NCBI GenBank assembly: GCA_036013055.1
Contig: DASCQM010000003.1
Coordinates: 91,944-155,943, forward strand
Origin: SHYR01 sp036013055
GTDB lineage: Bacteria > Chloroflexota > Dehalococcoidia > UBA2979
DNA length: 64,000 nucleotides
Direction: 5' to 3'
Of this stretch, positions 41,411-51,300 are shown in pieces. A program made the translations under genes and the position numbers. The stretch's first letter is position 1. The number at the start of each line of letters is the position of its first letter. The notes beneath the pieces were generated by a model. It was given only the letters and a program-made list of their open reading frames with translations. It was not told the origin of the DNA and searched no databases.

Positions 41411-42520
41411 ATGCGCATCCTCGTCTGCCCGCAAGAATTCAAGGGCTCGCTGACCGCGCCAGAGGCCGCCCGCGCCATCAGCGATGGCATCCGACGTGAG
41501 ATGCCTGACGCCGAGATCATCGAGGCACCGACGGCCGACGGCGGCCCCGGCACGGTCGCGCTCGTGCATGCCACGAGCGGAGGCGAACTGATCGACGGCC
41601 GCTGGCGGGGGCCGCTCGGCGAAGCCGTCGACGCCGCCTACGCGCTGCTGCCGGACGGCAGCGCCGTAATCGAGGCTGCGACCGTCGCGGGCCTCGTGCT
41701 CGTGCCCGAGGCCGACCGCGATCCCGGCGTCGCGTCGACGTACGGCGTCGGCGAACAGATCGGCGACGCGCTGCGGCAGGGGGCACGTCACATCACCGTC
41801 GGTGTCGGGGGCACCGGGACGAACGACGGTGGGGCGGGGGCCGCGCAGGCGCTCGGCCTGCGGCTACTCGACGGCGACGGCAGCGAACTCGCGCCCGGCG
41901 GGCTGGCGCTCGGTCTACTCGCGCGCATCGACGCCACCGACGCGAACCCCCTGCTCGCGGACGCTGAGCTACGCGTCGCCGTCGATGTCTCGAACCGGCT
42001 GCTCGGTCCGGAAGGCGCGACCGCGATCTACGGGCCACAGAAGGGCGTGACGCCGGAGCTGGTGCCACGACTGGAGGCCGCGCTGGCCCGCTGGGCGGAT
42101 CGCTGTGCAGCCGATCTCGATGTCGATATCGCGACGATCGATGGCAGCGGCGCGGGCGGCGGGCTGCCGGCCGGGCTGATCGCGGCGGCGGGCGGCACGA
42201 TCGCGAGCGGCGCGACGATCGTCGGTCAGGCGATCGGGCTGCCGCAGCAGATCGCGGCAGCCGACCTCGTGGTCACCGGCGAGGGCCGGCTCGACGCGCA
42301 GACCGCCTACGGCAAGGCTGTCGCCTACGTCGCGGGATTGGCAGACGCATCGGACCGCCCATGCCTCGCCGTCGGCGGCACAATCGATGCCATCCCTCCA
42401 CAGATCAGCGACGCCGAAGCGGCGGCACCCGACGGCATGCCTGTCGATCAGGCGATGGCACGAGCGGCGGAACTCGTCGCCGGCGCGGCGCGGCGGTTGA
42501 TACAGCGACACGCGGTCTAA
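41411..42520 (+). CDS. Glycerate 2-kinase (GarK/GlxK type)
   Basis: A 369-residue kinase that phosphorylates glycerate to 2-phosphoglycerate in glyoxylate and sugar acid use. The start RILVCPQEFKGSLTAPEAA, the ADGGPGT motif (usually ADGGEGT), GVGGTGTNDGGAGAAQALG and the VTGEGRLDAQTAYGKA signature are clear. The start at 41411 was chosen because similarity begins there. Confidence 0.93.
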   Translation: MRILVCPQEFKGSLTAPEAARAISDGIRREMPDAEIIEAPTADGGPGTVALVHATSGGELIDGRWRGPLGEAVDAAYALLPDGSAVIEAATVAGLVLVPEADRDPGVASTYGVGEQIGDALRQGARHITVGVGGTGTNDGGAGAAQALGLRLLDGDGSELAPGGLALGLLARIDATDANPLLADAELRVAVDVSNRLLGPEGATAIYGPQKGVTPELVPRLEAALARWADRCAADLDVDIATIDGSGAGGGLPAGLIAAAGGTIASGATIVGQAIGLPQQIAAADLVVTGEGRLDAQTAYGKAVAYVAGLADASDRPCLAVGGTIDAIPPQISDAEAAAPDGMPVDQAMARAAELVAGAARRLIQRHAV

Positions 42521-42578
42521 GCAGACGTGGCGTAGACTCGCCGCGCAGACCGTCCAGCGCCACGCGAAGGGAACAAAC

Positions 42579-42866
42579 ATGCCGCAGTACCTGGTGCTCT
42601 ACCGCTTCACGGATCAGGGGCGCGCGCACATGAAGGACACCGTGCATCGCGCCTCCGAGTTCCGTGAACTGAACGAGACCGCCGGCTTCGAAGTGCTCGG
42701 CATGTGGTGGACGCAGGGCCAGTACGACCTGGTCGTCGCCGTCGATGCCCCGAGCGAGGAGTCGATGGTGAGCGGGCTCTTCAACATCGCGGAGGCGGGA
42801 AACGTGGTGAGCGAGACGCTGCGCGCGTTCACGCCGGAGGAACTGCAGCGGATGATCGGGCCGTAG
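42579..42866 (+). CDS. GYD domain protein
   Basis: A 95-residue ferredoxin-like alpha/beta protein of the GYD family. It begins YLVLYRFTDQGRA and has the signature GQYDLVVAVDAPSEESM in the middle. Members are small dimeric proteins of unknown role. The ATG has AGGGA upstream, and a TAGACT -10-like hexamer lies about 45 bases before it. Confidence 0.8.
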   Translation: MPQYLVLYRFTDQGRAHMKDTVHRASEFRELNETAGFEVLGMWWTQGQYDLVVAVDAPSEESMVSGLFNIAEAGNVVSETLRAFTPEELQRMIGP

Positions 42867-42895
42867 CGCCTCCCCCCACGAGCAGGCACCGGCGG

Positions 42896-43657
42896 CTACG
42901 GGTCGATGTCGTGGTCGATCGGGATCCAGAGCTTGCGGTCCTCTTCCGACCGCCGCGTCAGCAGCACCGGCTCGCCCAGCACCACGCGCGGCCACAGCCC
43001 CTCGCCGCAGTCGACGGCGTCATCGCGATCCAGCTCCTCGTCGAGCGCCTCGTCGAGCACCTTCTCGATCGCGGTGTTGGTGCGGATCTGCCCGGCGAGC
43101 GTGCGCCCTTTGACGTCGGCAAGCCCTGCGAGGTCGATGTAGTGGCCGTCCTTGCCGCCGGCGCGTAGCCCGGCCGCGGCAAGCGCGCCGATCGTTCCGG
43201 CACGCTTGTTGCCGAGCGACCGCGAGCGCACGTTGCCCTCCGTCGCGAACGTCTCCTGATCGGCCAGCGTCATCACTTCCTGCTGGCAACGACGACCGAA
43301 AGCGAGCACGTGCGGCATATCCGAGTGGCGCGAGAGCACCACGACACCCGCGTCCGAGCCGCGCTCCACGGCCTTGCGCACGAACGCGACGACGTAGTCC
43401 TCGACGTCGTCGAGTGAGCGCTCGGTGGCGATCGCGACAGCCAGTGCGGTGTTGCGCGTGGTCTTGTCGATCTTCGGCGAATCGAGCAGCCGGTGCCGCG
43501 TCACGCCGAGCGACGTACCGAACGACTCCGCCTCGACTGCTGCCGCCAGCGCGCGAGCGAGCGGACCGGTGCCTCCGCCGTCGGGTGTGTCGGTGTCATC
43601 AAGCCCGATCACGAATGTCTCAGTCACTGCACTGGTCACGGTGTACCCAATCCACAC
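42896..43657 (-). CDS. TiaS-like domain protein
   Basis: A 253-residue protein whose N-terminal motif IGLDDTDTPDGGGTGPLA closely recalls the catalytic start of archaeal TiaS (GxDDTD...), the enzyme that puts agmatine on C34 of tRNA-Ile2. It lacks the C-terminal OB-fold and zinc-ribbon parts of TiaS (about 420 residues). Other conserved-looking parts are LDSPKIDKTTRNTALAVAI and the Asn-Lys-Arg-rich GNKRAGTIGAL. Bacteria use TilS for the same job, so the role here is open. The start could be a GTG about 15 bases further in. Confidence 0.6.
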   Translation of the reverse strand: MWIGYTVTSAVTETFVIGLDDTDTPDGGGTGPLARALAAAVEAESFGTSLGVTRHRLLDSPKIDKTTRNTALAVAIATERSLDDVEDYVVAFVRKAVERGSDAGVVVLSRHSDMPHVLAFGRRCQQEVMTLADQETFATEGNVRSRSLGNKRAGTIGALAAAGLRAGGKDGHYIDLAGLADVKGRTLAGQIRTNTAIEKVLDEALDEELDRDDAVDCGEGLWPRVVLGEPVLLTRRSEEDRKLWIPIDHDIDP

Positions 43658-43750
43658 GCTGACTCTGAACGCCGACGCACTCTAGCAGGGCACTGCGGCG
43701 CGCCCAACCGACGCGCCAGCCGGACAGTCGTATCGCGCTGGCGGTGCGGG

Positions 43751-44110
43751 CTAGCTGACGCCCATCTCGTGCAGGCGGTCATCATCGATGCCGAAGTGGT
43801 GCGCGATCTCGTGGATCACGGTGTTCCGCACCTCGCGTGCGAACTCGGAGGGGTGGAACGTCCGCTCCAGCGGCCCCTGATAGATCACGATGCGGTCGGG
43901 GGTCGTCAGTCCATACTCGGAGCGCTCCGTGAGCGGCGTCCCGATATAGAGGCCCAGCAGGCCCGACCTGGCACCGCCGGCGAACGCCAGCTCCTCCAGT
44001 GAGGGCTCGCGCTCGATCACGACCTCGACATTAGCGAGTTCGCGTCGCATCTCTGCGGGAACCGAGCGGATCGCGCGCTGGACGAGTCGTCGAAAGCGGT
44101 CGCGGTGCAT
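43751..44110 (-). CDS. Minimal zinc metallopeptidase (Zincin_1 family)
   Basis: A 119-residue protein with the zincin motif HEIAHHFGIDDDRL (HExxHxxGxxD) near its C-terminus, preceded by the conserved LGLYIGTPLTERS and PDRIVIYQGPLER strands. The third ligand is within the motif. The family is widespread in Actinobacteria and Chloroflexota, and its substrate is not known. ATG at 44110. It stands alone, leftward, after an unknown gene. Confidence 0.88.
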   Translation of the reverse strand: MHRDRFRRLVQRAIRSVPAEMRRELANVEVVIEREPSLEELAFAGGARSGLLGLYIGTPLTERSEYGLTTPDRIVIYQGPLERTFHPSEFAREVRNTVIHEIAHHFGIDDDRLHEMGVS

Positions 44111-44142
44111 CAGTCAGGCGGGCCGAGGGGGCTGCGAGCGGG

Positions 44143-44589
44143 TCAGTTCTCGTCCGTCATCGACCAGAGCGTCTCGTAGCCCTCGCCGGTGACCGCGCGA
44201 CGTTGCTCGTCTCGCTCGAGCGAGAGCAGCTGATCGTAGATCGCGTCCAGATCGCGCAGCGCATCGAATCCATCGAGCGACGCGAGCCGGTCGCGCAGCA
44301 TCTCCATCACGCCGAGGCGCCGCAGGGCAGCCACGCGCATCGGCCACATGATCACGTTGATGCGCTCCGGTCGGTCGAACCCGGGACGGGCACTCTCGAT
44401 CGTCTCCATCCGCTCCTCGAGCGACTTCACCTCCGGCAACAGCGCCACGCCGGGGCCGCCGTGTTCGTTCGTGCGGAAGTCGATCAGCAGTCGCTCGGAG
44501 ATCATCGGCGTGAGCCGGATCAGGGCGTGATCGACGCCCTCCAGCGACTCCTGTAGCTGGCGCAGATCGAATCTAGATGAACTGTCCAT
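44143..44589 (-). CDS. Hypothetical helical protein (148 aa)
   Basis: I do not recognise this protein. From the ATG at 44589 it has about 148 residues and looks helical with coiled-coil potential (LPEVKSLEERMETIE and LDAIYDQLLSLERDEQRR). An extra 15 residues up to 44634 are possible, but they are basic and without a good ribosome site. It lies 32 bases before the metallopeptidase gene in the same direction. Confidence 0.55.
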   Translation of the reverse strand: MDSSSRFDLRQLQESLEGVDHALIRLTPMISERLLIDFRTNEHGGPGVALLPEVKSLEERMETIESARPGFDRPERINVIMWPMRVAALRRLGVMEMLRDRLASLDGFDALRDLDAIYDQLLSLERDEQRRAVTGEGYETLWSMTDEN

Positions 44590-44776
44590 GCGTCGAGTGT
44601 ACACCGGCATTCTGACGGCGAGATGACGGCGCACCGGGCGAGAGTCGGATTCAGGCGTTCTTCAGAATTCCGATGGTCATGCCACCGTCATAGGCAACAC
44701 GCACCTGTTGTCGATGATTCAGCATGAGCGGCTGGTGGCGGGAACTCCCGAGCGCTAGCCAGAAAGGGGGCACACG

Positions 44777-45244
44777 GTGCTATCGCAACTACTCGGCCGG
44801 TTCTCGGCACGCGACACGCTGCGCTCCCGCGTTGAGCACTCGATCAGCGAGGGCACCGGACTGCGCAAGGGCGAATGGGTACTGACCGACCACCCCATCG
44901 ACGCCGACACAATCGCAGCGACCACGGAGCAGATGCTCGACTGGTGCCGCGACCGCATCGCCGAGACACGGCGGCCATACGGCATCGATCAGATGGCGCT
45001 CGCGATCGCCTGTGCGGAGCCCGGATCGACGCCAATCGCCTCGTCCAGCTTCGGCGTCTTTCGTCCGGTCGAGTTGTATGAGGAGGGAGGGATCACTGAG
45101 CGCGTAACGCAGTTCATGCAGGACCTGCCCACTGACGAACTCGACAAGCGAACGGCGATCCGTTTCGCGGCCGCGCTCTTCTCGTGGGGTGACGTCGCAA
45201 AGGAAGCGATCTTCCGCGACGAGGAGGACGGCAGCAGCGCGTAG
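44777..45244 (+). CDS. Hypothetical protein (155 aa)
   Basis: Unrecognised, soluble and acidic. The GTG start at 44777 has AAAGGGGG upstream. There is one cysteine in the middle of each half (MLDWCRDRI, LAIACAEPG) and no membrane segment. It is divergent from the 44143 gene and convergent with the small gene at 45275. Confidence 0.6.
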   Translation: MLSQLLGRFSARDTLRSRVEHSISEGTGLRKGEWVLTDHPIDADTIAATTEQMLDWCRDRIAETRRPYGIDQMALAIACAEPGSTPIASSSFGVFRPVELYEEGGITERVTQFMQDLPTDELDKRTAIRFAAALFSWGDVAKEAIFRDEEDGSSA

Positions 45245-45274
45245 CTGTAGCTCGCAGACGCAGCGCGGGGGCCG

Positions 45275-45499
45275 CTATTCGAGCGCGCTCGTCGCGATCG
45301 ATTCCGCCATCTGCTGGATCACGCCACCCTCGGCGGTCAGCGCCTGGCAAACCTTCAGCAGTTCAAATGCGTTCAGCGCGCGATTGTCGGGCACACCGGC
45401 GATCCGCGAGGCACGATTGACCACGGCGCGAGCATCCGATGTCGAGGTCACTCCAGCGAGTTGCAGCGCAAGCTGATCCAGCGTCAACGTCTGTGCCAT
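45275..45499 (-). CDS. Small hypothetical protein (74 aa)
   Basis: The ATG at 45499 is preceded by GGAGG at a good distance, which decides against longer versions. The protein is a compact helical bundle (LDQLALQLAGV, SDARAVVNRASRIAG, LNAFELLKVCQALTAEGG, VIQQMAESIATSAL). I do not recognise it. Divergent from the lipoprotein gene at 45636. Confidence 0.6.
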   Translation of the reverse strand: MAQTLTLDQLALQLAGVTSTSDARAVVNRASRIAGVPDNRALNAFELLKVCQALTAEGGVIQQMAESIATSALE

Positions 45500-45603
45500 G
45501 GTTCGACCTCCAATGGTCGCGCGGAACTGATCATGTGGTGATCGTCGGCTGCGACCCCAACATCGATGTCGGGGGTTTCCCGATCGTCCGCGAGCATCAG
45601 AAA

Positions 45604-45632
45604 TTGACCGGCTGCGTGACCACGCTGACAAT
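45604..45632 (+). promoter_or_regulatory. Promoter of the TIM-barrel lipoprotein gene
   Basis: TTGACC (45604-45609), 17 bases, GACAAT (45627-45632). The paired GTG codons at 45636 and 45639 lie at the expected transcription start, so this transcript is likely leaderless. Confidence 0.6.
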
Positions 45633-45635
45633 CTC

Positions 45636-46808
45636 GTGGTGCGCCGTAGCTTCCTGATCGCTCCCTTCCGCTACCCGAGAGACGCGCGCCGCGCCGCGCT
45701 CCTGCTCGTGACCGCACTGCTTTCGCTCGCCCTCATCGCCTGCCAGGAAGAAGAGGTCACCCGGCCGCTCGAGTTCTCGCGTGACCAGCGCATCGACTCC
45801 GGCCCTCCGCGCAGCTACCAGATCGGCTTCTCCTCGCTGCCGGCCACGCTGACGGATGCCGCGTACATCGAGGCATGGGATACCGCCGCGGGCTTCGGGG
45901 AGGTACTGCTGCTCCAGCGTCCGCCCGCATGGGCCGACTTCCTCCCGGGCATCATCCTCTCCGACCAGCGCCGCGATGAGACGATCGCGGAGCGCACCGC
46001 AGCGGCTCAGCTTGACCTCGACCTGATGATCGCGCTCGACCCGTTCGACCCGACCGATCGCGGCCAGCTCGCGGCGCTGCCGCCGGGATACGGTGGTCAG
46101 AACCTCTCGAACCAGGATCTCCGCCACGCCTTCGTCGCCGAAGCGAAGCACATCGCGCTCAACTATCGCCCCGCCTACCTCGTGCTTGGCATGGAAGTGA
46201 ACGCGGCATTCGAGCGCGATCCGGACGGCTATTTCGCCTTCGTGCGTGCCTACAGCGAGGCGTACGACCTCGTGAAGGAGGCGAGCCCGGAGACGACCGT
46301 CTTCGCGAGCTTCCAGTATGAGCAGCTACTCGGCCTGATCCCGTGGGAACCACCGCACGTGCCGCGCTGGGAACTGATCGATGACTTCGGCGAGCAGCTC
46401 GATGTCTTCGCGATCACCAGCTACCCCTTGTTCGCCTTCGCGGTCGCGCGCAAGGTGCCGCCTCTCTACTACTCGCAGATCAGGGAGCACACCGACCTGC
46501 CGCTGGGCCTCGTCTCCGTCGGCTACTCGTCGGCGCAGAGCCGCGAGGGGCTGAACTCGTCGACAGCGGCCGAACAGCGACGCTTCCTGCAGCGTCTGAT
46601 CCGTGACGCCGACGAATTGAGCATGACGCTGCTGATCTGGTTCGCCGCCCGCGACCCGGAATATGCCACCGCACCACCGCTCGACCTGCTCGCCTCGATC
46701 GGCCTGCGCACGTCGACGAACGACCCGAAGGAGGCCTGGCCGACGTGGGAGGAGCTCTCGCTGCGCCCCCACGATCCGGAGGCCGTGGAGGTCACGCGCG
46801 CAGACTAG
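45636..46808 (+). CDS. TIM-barrel lipoprotein, possible glycoside hydrolase
   Basis: About 390 residues. A basic N-terminus and a hydrophobic helix end in the lipobox LIAC near residue 36, so it is anchored outside the membrane. The body looks like a clan-A glycoside hydrolase barrel: a conserved LVLGMEVNAAF with a Glu at the end of strand 4, DVFAITSYPLFAFAV, and LPLGLVSVGYSS. I cannot name the substrate. GTG 45639 is the likelier start if the transcript is leaderless. Confidence 0.65.
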   Translation: MVRRSFLIAPFRYPRDARRAALLLVTALLSLALIACQEEEVTRPLEFSRDQRIDSGPPRSYQIGFSSLPATLTDAAYIEAWDTAAGFGEVLLLQRPPAWADFLPGIILSDQRRDETIAERTAAAQLDLDLMIALDPFDPTDRGQLAALPPGYGGQNLSNQDLRHAFVAEAKHIALNYRPAYLVLGMEVNAAFERDPDGYFAFVRAYSEAYDLVKEASPETTVFASFQYEQLLGLIPWEPPHVPRWELIDDFGEQLDVFAITSYPLFAFAVARKVPPLYYSQIREHTDLPLGLVSVGYSSAQSREGLNSSTAAEQRRFLQRLIRDADELSMTLLIWFAARDPEYATAPPLDLLASIGLRTSTNDPKEAWPTWEELSLRPHDPEAVEVTRAD

Positions 46809-46812
46809 CGAG

Positions 46813-47976
46813 CTACGGGTAGACGAGGTTGGAGTCGAGCAGCGCACGCGAGATCACAACGCGCTGAATCTCGCTGGTGCCCTCCACGATCATTAGCTGG
46901 CGGGCGTCGCGGTAGTGCCGCTCCAGCGGGTGATCGGCCATGTATCCGGCACCACCGAGCACCTGTAGCGCCTCGGACGCCACGCGGTTGGACATCTCCG
47001 TCGCGTACGCCTTCGCGATCGCCAGCATGTGGGCGCTCTCAGGACCGAAGCGGCCCTGATCGATCAGCCAGCAACCCTGGTAGACGAGCAGCCGGGCGGC
47101 TTCGATCTCGATCGCCATCTCGGCGAACTTCATCTGGATCGCCTGTAGATCGGCGACCGCACCGCCGAAGACCTGCCGCTGCCGCGCGTAGTTGAGCGCG
47201 TACGTGAGCGCCCCTTCCGCCAGTCCCACGCCACGCGCACCGACGACAGGCCGCAGGCTGCTCAGCGTGCTCAGCGCGATGCGCTGGCCCTGCCCCTCCT
47301 CGCCGATCAGCGCGGACGCCGGGACGCGCACGTTGTCGAACGTCAGCAGCCCCGTCGGCACGCCGCGCACGCCCATCTTGCTGTCCTCGGACGTCACCTC
47401 GAAGCCGGGGGTGTTGGTGTCGACGGTGAAGGCTGAGATGCCGCGCCCACCGGCGTCGGGGTCGGTCTTCGCAAAGACGACGACTTCGTCGGCGAGCGGC
47501 CCGCCGGAGATGAAGCACTTCTGGCCGGAGATCAAGTAGTCGTCGCCATCGCGCACCGCCCGCGACTGCATGCCCGCGATGTCAGAGCCCGCGTCCGGCT
47601 CCGTAAGGCAGAACGCAGCGCGCTGTTCACCGCGCGCCACCGGTCCGATGTACTCCGCCTGCTGCTCGGGCGTCCCGAAGAGCTTCACGGGATGCGTCGA
47701 GAGCGACGAGAGCAGGAGCATCAGACCAGACGAGCAGCAGTACTTCGCGACCTCCTCGACGGCGACGGCGAGCGCGATCGTCCCGGCGTCGGCACCACCG
47801 ACCTCGGTCGGTAGCGTGATGCCCAGCAGATCGGCGCGCTTGAACGCCTCGTAGACGTCCTCGGGGTACTCGGCATCGCGATCGATCTCTGCAGCCCGAG
47901 GCGCAATCACCTCCTGCGCGACGCGACGAGCGCTCTGCTGGATCAGTTTGTCGGCGTCGGAGAGTTCGAAATCCAT
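46813..47976 (-). CDS. Acyl-CoA dehydrogenase
   Basis: A 387-residue FAD flavoenzyme of the short-chain/butyryl type. It shows AFCLTEPDAGSDIAGM, QKCFISGGPLAD, the C-terminal YMADHPLERHYRDAR, and the catalytic Glu in IVEGTSEIQRVVISRALL. It oxidises acyl-CoA at the alpha-beta bond and passes electrons to ETF. No ETF or enoyl-CoA hydratase gene is next to it. It converges with the lipoprotein gene, the two stops being 4 bases apart. Confidence 0.95.
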   Translation of the reverse strand: MDFELSDADKLIQQSARRVAQEVIAPRAAEIDRDAEYPEDVYEAFKRADLLGITLPTEVGGADAGTIALAVAVEEVAKYCCSSGLMLLLSSLSTHPVKLFGTPEQQAEYIGPVARGEQRAAFCLTEPDAGSDIAGMQSRAVRDGDDYLISGQKCFISGGPLADEVVVFAKTDPDAGGRGISAFTVDTNTPGFEVTSEDSKMGVRGVPTGLLTFDNVRVPASALIGEEGQGQRIALSTLSSLRPVVGARGVGLAEGALTYALNYARQRQVFGGAVADLQAIQMKFAEMAIEIEAARLLVYQGCWLIDQGRFGPESAHMLAIAKAYATEMSNRVASEALQVLGGAGYMADHPLERHYRDARQLMIVEGTSEIQRVVISRALLDSNLVYP

Positions 47977-48150
47977 GGGTGCCTCACATCAAGTGCCATA
48001 CGTCGGTTGGGGCTGGGCGGGGGACAGTGTAGACGCGCGGGCGGGTAGGGTGGCAGGGCGAGCAAGTGACGCCAGCCAGCGTCCCGGGGAGCCGCTCGCG
48101 TCGGGCCGCGGACGGCGAGTCTGCAGCAGTCTCAACCTGTGGAAATCCCG

Positions 48151-48179
48151 TTGACAGGTTGATCGCCGCCGACTACGCT
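48151..48179 (+). promoter_or_regulatory. Upstream rpoBC promoter (P1)
   Basis: TTGACA (48151-48156), 17 bases, TACGCT (48174-48179). The -35 is a perfect match. The 400-base gap 47977-48376 otherwise holds only the second promoter and the leader; I see no gene in it. Confidence 0.75.
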
Positions 48180-48207
48180 TGCTGTTCTGCGCCAGATTGC
48201 ATATAAT
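48179..48207 (+). promoter_or_regulatory. Downstream rpoBC promoter (P2)
   Basis: TTGCTG (48179-48184), 17 bases, TATAAT (48202-48207), a perfect -10. It begins exactly where P1 ends. The resulting leader is about 160 bases. Confidence 0.75.
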
Positions 48208-48376
48208 TCTTCATCTTGGGCGCGGCTTCATCTCAGTACGGCTCGAATCAGATAGCCCGGCAGCGGGGAATCGCTGGCGGGCGTTTCGTGTGTCCGTACC
48301 TCGCTGAGATCAGCCGCGTCGACGCTTGTGCGTCTCCAGGCAGCGAACCATCAGTGACCCATCTGAGGAGTCGAGC

Positions 48377-51300
48377 TTGACCACCGACCGTCGCATTGTG
48401 CGCTCCATTCGGACCATCCCAGACACGGTGAAGCACTACGGCAAGTCTGAACTTGTCCTTGAGATGCCCCACCTGATCCAGATGTCGAAGGACTCTTACG
48501 ACAAGTTCCTGAATCAGTCGCTGCGCATCCTGCTCGACGAGATTTCGCCGATCGATGACTTCACCGGCGGCCGCATGTCGCTGCGTTTCGGCGAGTACCG
48601 GCTCGAGGAGCCGAAGTACAGCGAGCGCGAGGCACGCCTGCGGGATCGCACCTTCGAGGCTCCGATGCGCGTCACCGTGCAACTGGAGATCAAGGAGACC
48701 GGCGTGATCAAGGAGCAGGAACTGTTCATGGGCGATCTGCCGCTCATGACGGAGCACGGCACCTTCATCATCAACGGCGCGGAGCGCGTGGTCGTCTCGC
48801 AGCTCGTGCGCTCGCCCGGCGTCTACTTCACCGCCACCCCCGACCCGGCCACCGGCCGACGTCTCACCTCTGCCAAGCTGATCCCGAACCGCGGCGCATG
48901 GCTTGAGTTCGAAACCGACAAGAAGGACGTGCTCTACGTAAAAGTCGACCGCAAGCGCCGTCTCCCGGTCTCCGTGCTGTTGCGCGCGATCGACATGGAC
49001 GACGACAAGGATGACGAAGACCTGGGCAGCGACGACGCCGTGCGCGCGATGCTCGCCGACGTCGACATCGACGACGACCACCACTACCTCGACGCCACGC
49101 TGGCCAAGGACACGACCGAGAACCGCCGCCAGGCGCTCGAGGAGTTCTACCGCCGCCTGCGCCCGGGCGACCCGCCGACGGCGGAGAACGCCCGCAACCT
49201 GCTGGACCAGCTCTTCTTCGCGGAGCGCCGCTACGACCTCGGTCGTGTCGGGCGCTACAAGGTGAACAAGCGGCTGGCGCTCGTCGATGCGCCGGAGGAG
49301 CGCACGCTGCGCGTCGCCGACCTCGTCTCGATCGTGCGCACGATGATCGACATCAACAACTCGCGCGGCGAGCCGGACGACATCGACCACCTCGGCAACC
49401 GTCGTGTGCGCGCCGTCGGCGAGCTGATCCAGAACCAGTTCCGCATCGGCCTGCTGCGCATGGAGCGGGTCGCGCGCGAGCGCATGACGATCACCGACCC
49501 GGAGGAGGCCACGCCATCGGCGTTGGTCAACATCCGCCCCGTCGTCGCGTCGATGAAGGAATTCTTCGGCGGCTCGCAGCTCTCGCAGTTCATGGACCAG
49601 GTCAACCCGCTCGCCGAGCTGGCGCACAAGCGCAAGCTCTCCGCGATGGGCCCCGGCGGACTCTCGCGTGACCGCGCCGGGTTTGACGTGCGCGATGTCC
49701 ACCACAGCCACTACGGCCGCATCTGCCCGATCGAGACCCCTGAAGGTCCGAACATCGGCCTGATCGGCTCGCTGGCGACCTACGGCGTCGTGAACGACTT
49801 CGGCTTCATCGAGACGCCGTACCGCCCCGTCCAGCACGAGCTGGGCAAGAAGAGCCGCGAACTCAAGGGCCGCATCCTCGCCGCCGACGTACGGGACGAT
49901 GGGAACCGCGTCCTCGGACGTGCCGGCGACCACGTGGACGCCGACGTCGCCGCCAAGCTCGCTGACGCGAAGGGCGACAAGATCGATGTCGTCCCGTTCG
50001 CGGGCAAGGAGACCATCTTCCTTGATGCGACGGAAGAAGAGACGTTCAGCATCGCGCAGGCGAACACGCAGATCGATGCGAATGGCAACATCCTCAGCGA
50101 ACGTGTCGAGGTCCGTCACGGTGCCGCCAACCTGGTGATTCCGGGCAACGAGGTCGAGTACATCGATGTCTCGCCGCAGCAGATCGTCTCGGTCGCGGCG
50201 GCGTTGATCCCGTTCCTTGAGCACGACGATGCTAACCGCGCATTGATGGGCGCGAACATGCAGCGACAGGCCGTGCCGCTGCTCCGTCCCGAAGTGCCGA
50301 TCGTCGGCACCGGCATCGAGGCGCAGGCCGCGAAGGACTCCGGTCAGGTGCTGATCGCGGAGGAGGACGGAGAGGTCACGCGCGCAACCGCGAACTTCCT
50401 CACCATCAAGTACAACTCCGGACGCGAGCACCAGTACCCGCTGCTGACCTTCGTCCGCTCCAACCAGGGCACGTGCATCAACCAGCGCCCGCTGGTGCGG
50501 CTCGGCGACAAGGTGAAGCGCGGCCAGGCGCTCGTCGACTCGTCGTCGACGCAGAACGGCGAACTGGCGCTCGGCCAGTCCGTGCTCGTGGCGTTCATGT
50601 CGTGGGAAGGGCTGAACTTCGAGGACGCGATCGTGCTCTCCGAGAGCGTGGTCCGCGAGGACAAGTTCACCTCAATCCACATCGAGAAGCACGAGAACGA
50701 GGCACGCGACACGAAGCTCGGCCCGGAAGAGATCACGCGCGACATCCCGAACGTCGGTGAAGAGTCGCTGCGGGACCTCGATGAAGAGGGCATCATCCGC
50801 GTCGGCGCTGAGGTTCGCGAGGGTGACATCCTCGTCGGCAAGATCACGCCGAAGGGTGAGACCGAGCTCTCGCCGGAAGAGAAGCTGCTGCGCGCCATCT
50901 TCGGCGAGAAGGCGCGAGAGGTGAAAGACACCTCGATGCGCGTCCCGCACGGTGAGCGCGGCAAGGTGATCGACGTCAAGGTCTTCCGTCGCTCGGAAGG
51001 GGACGACCTCTCCGCCGATGTGAACATGATGGTGCGCGTCGCCGTCGCCCAGAAGCGCAAGATTGGCCCCGGCGACAAGATGGCCGGCCGCCACGGCAAC
51101 AAGGGTGTCGTCTCGCGCGTCAACGCGCTGGAAGATATGCCGTACCTCGCCGACGGACGGCCCGCTGAGATCATTCTCAACCCGATCGGTGTGCCGTCGC
51201 GCATGAACGTCGGCCAGGTGCTTGAGACGCACCTCGGTTGGGCCGCATCGACACTCGGCTTCCGCACGATCACGCCGGTCTTCGATGGCGCGACGGACGG

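Noticed and set aside
44651..44725. Possible 24-residue leftward ORF (begins MLNHRQQVRVAYDGG)
   Set aside because: Too short and without promoter or conserved signal; cannot be separated from chance.
48248..50431. A 727-codon leftward open frame opposite rpoB
   Set aside because: It mirrors rpoB codons in a GC-rich gene and has no family likeness.
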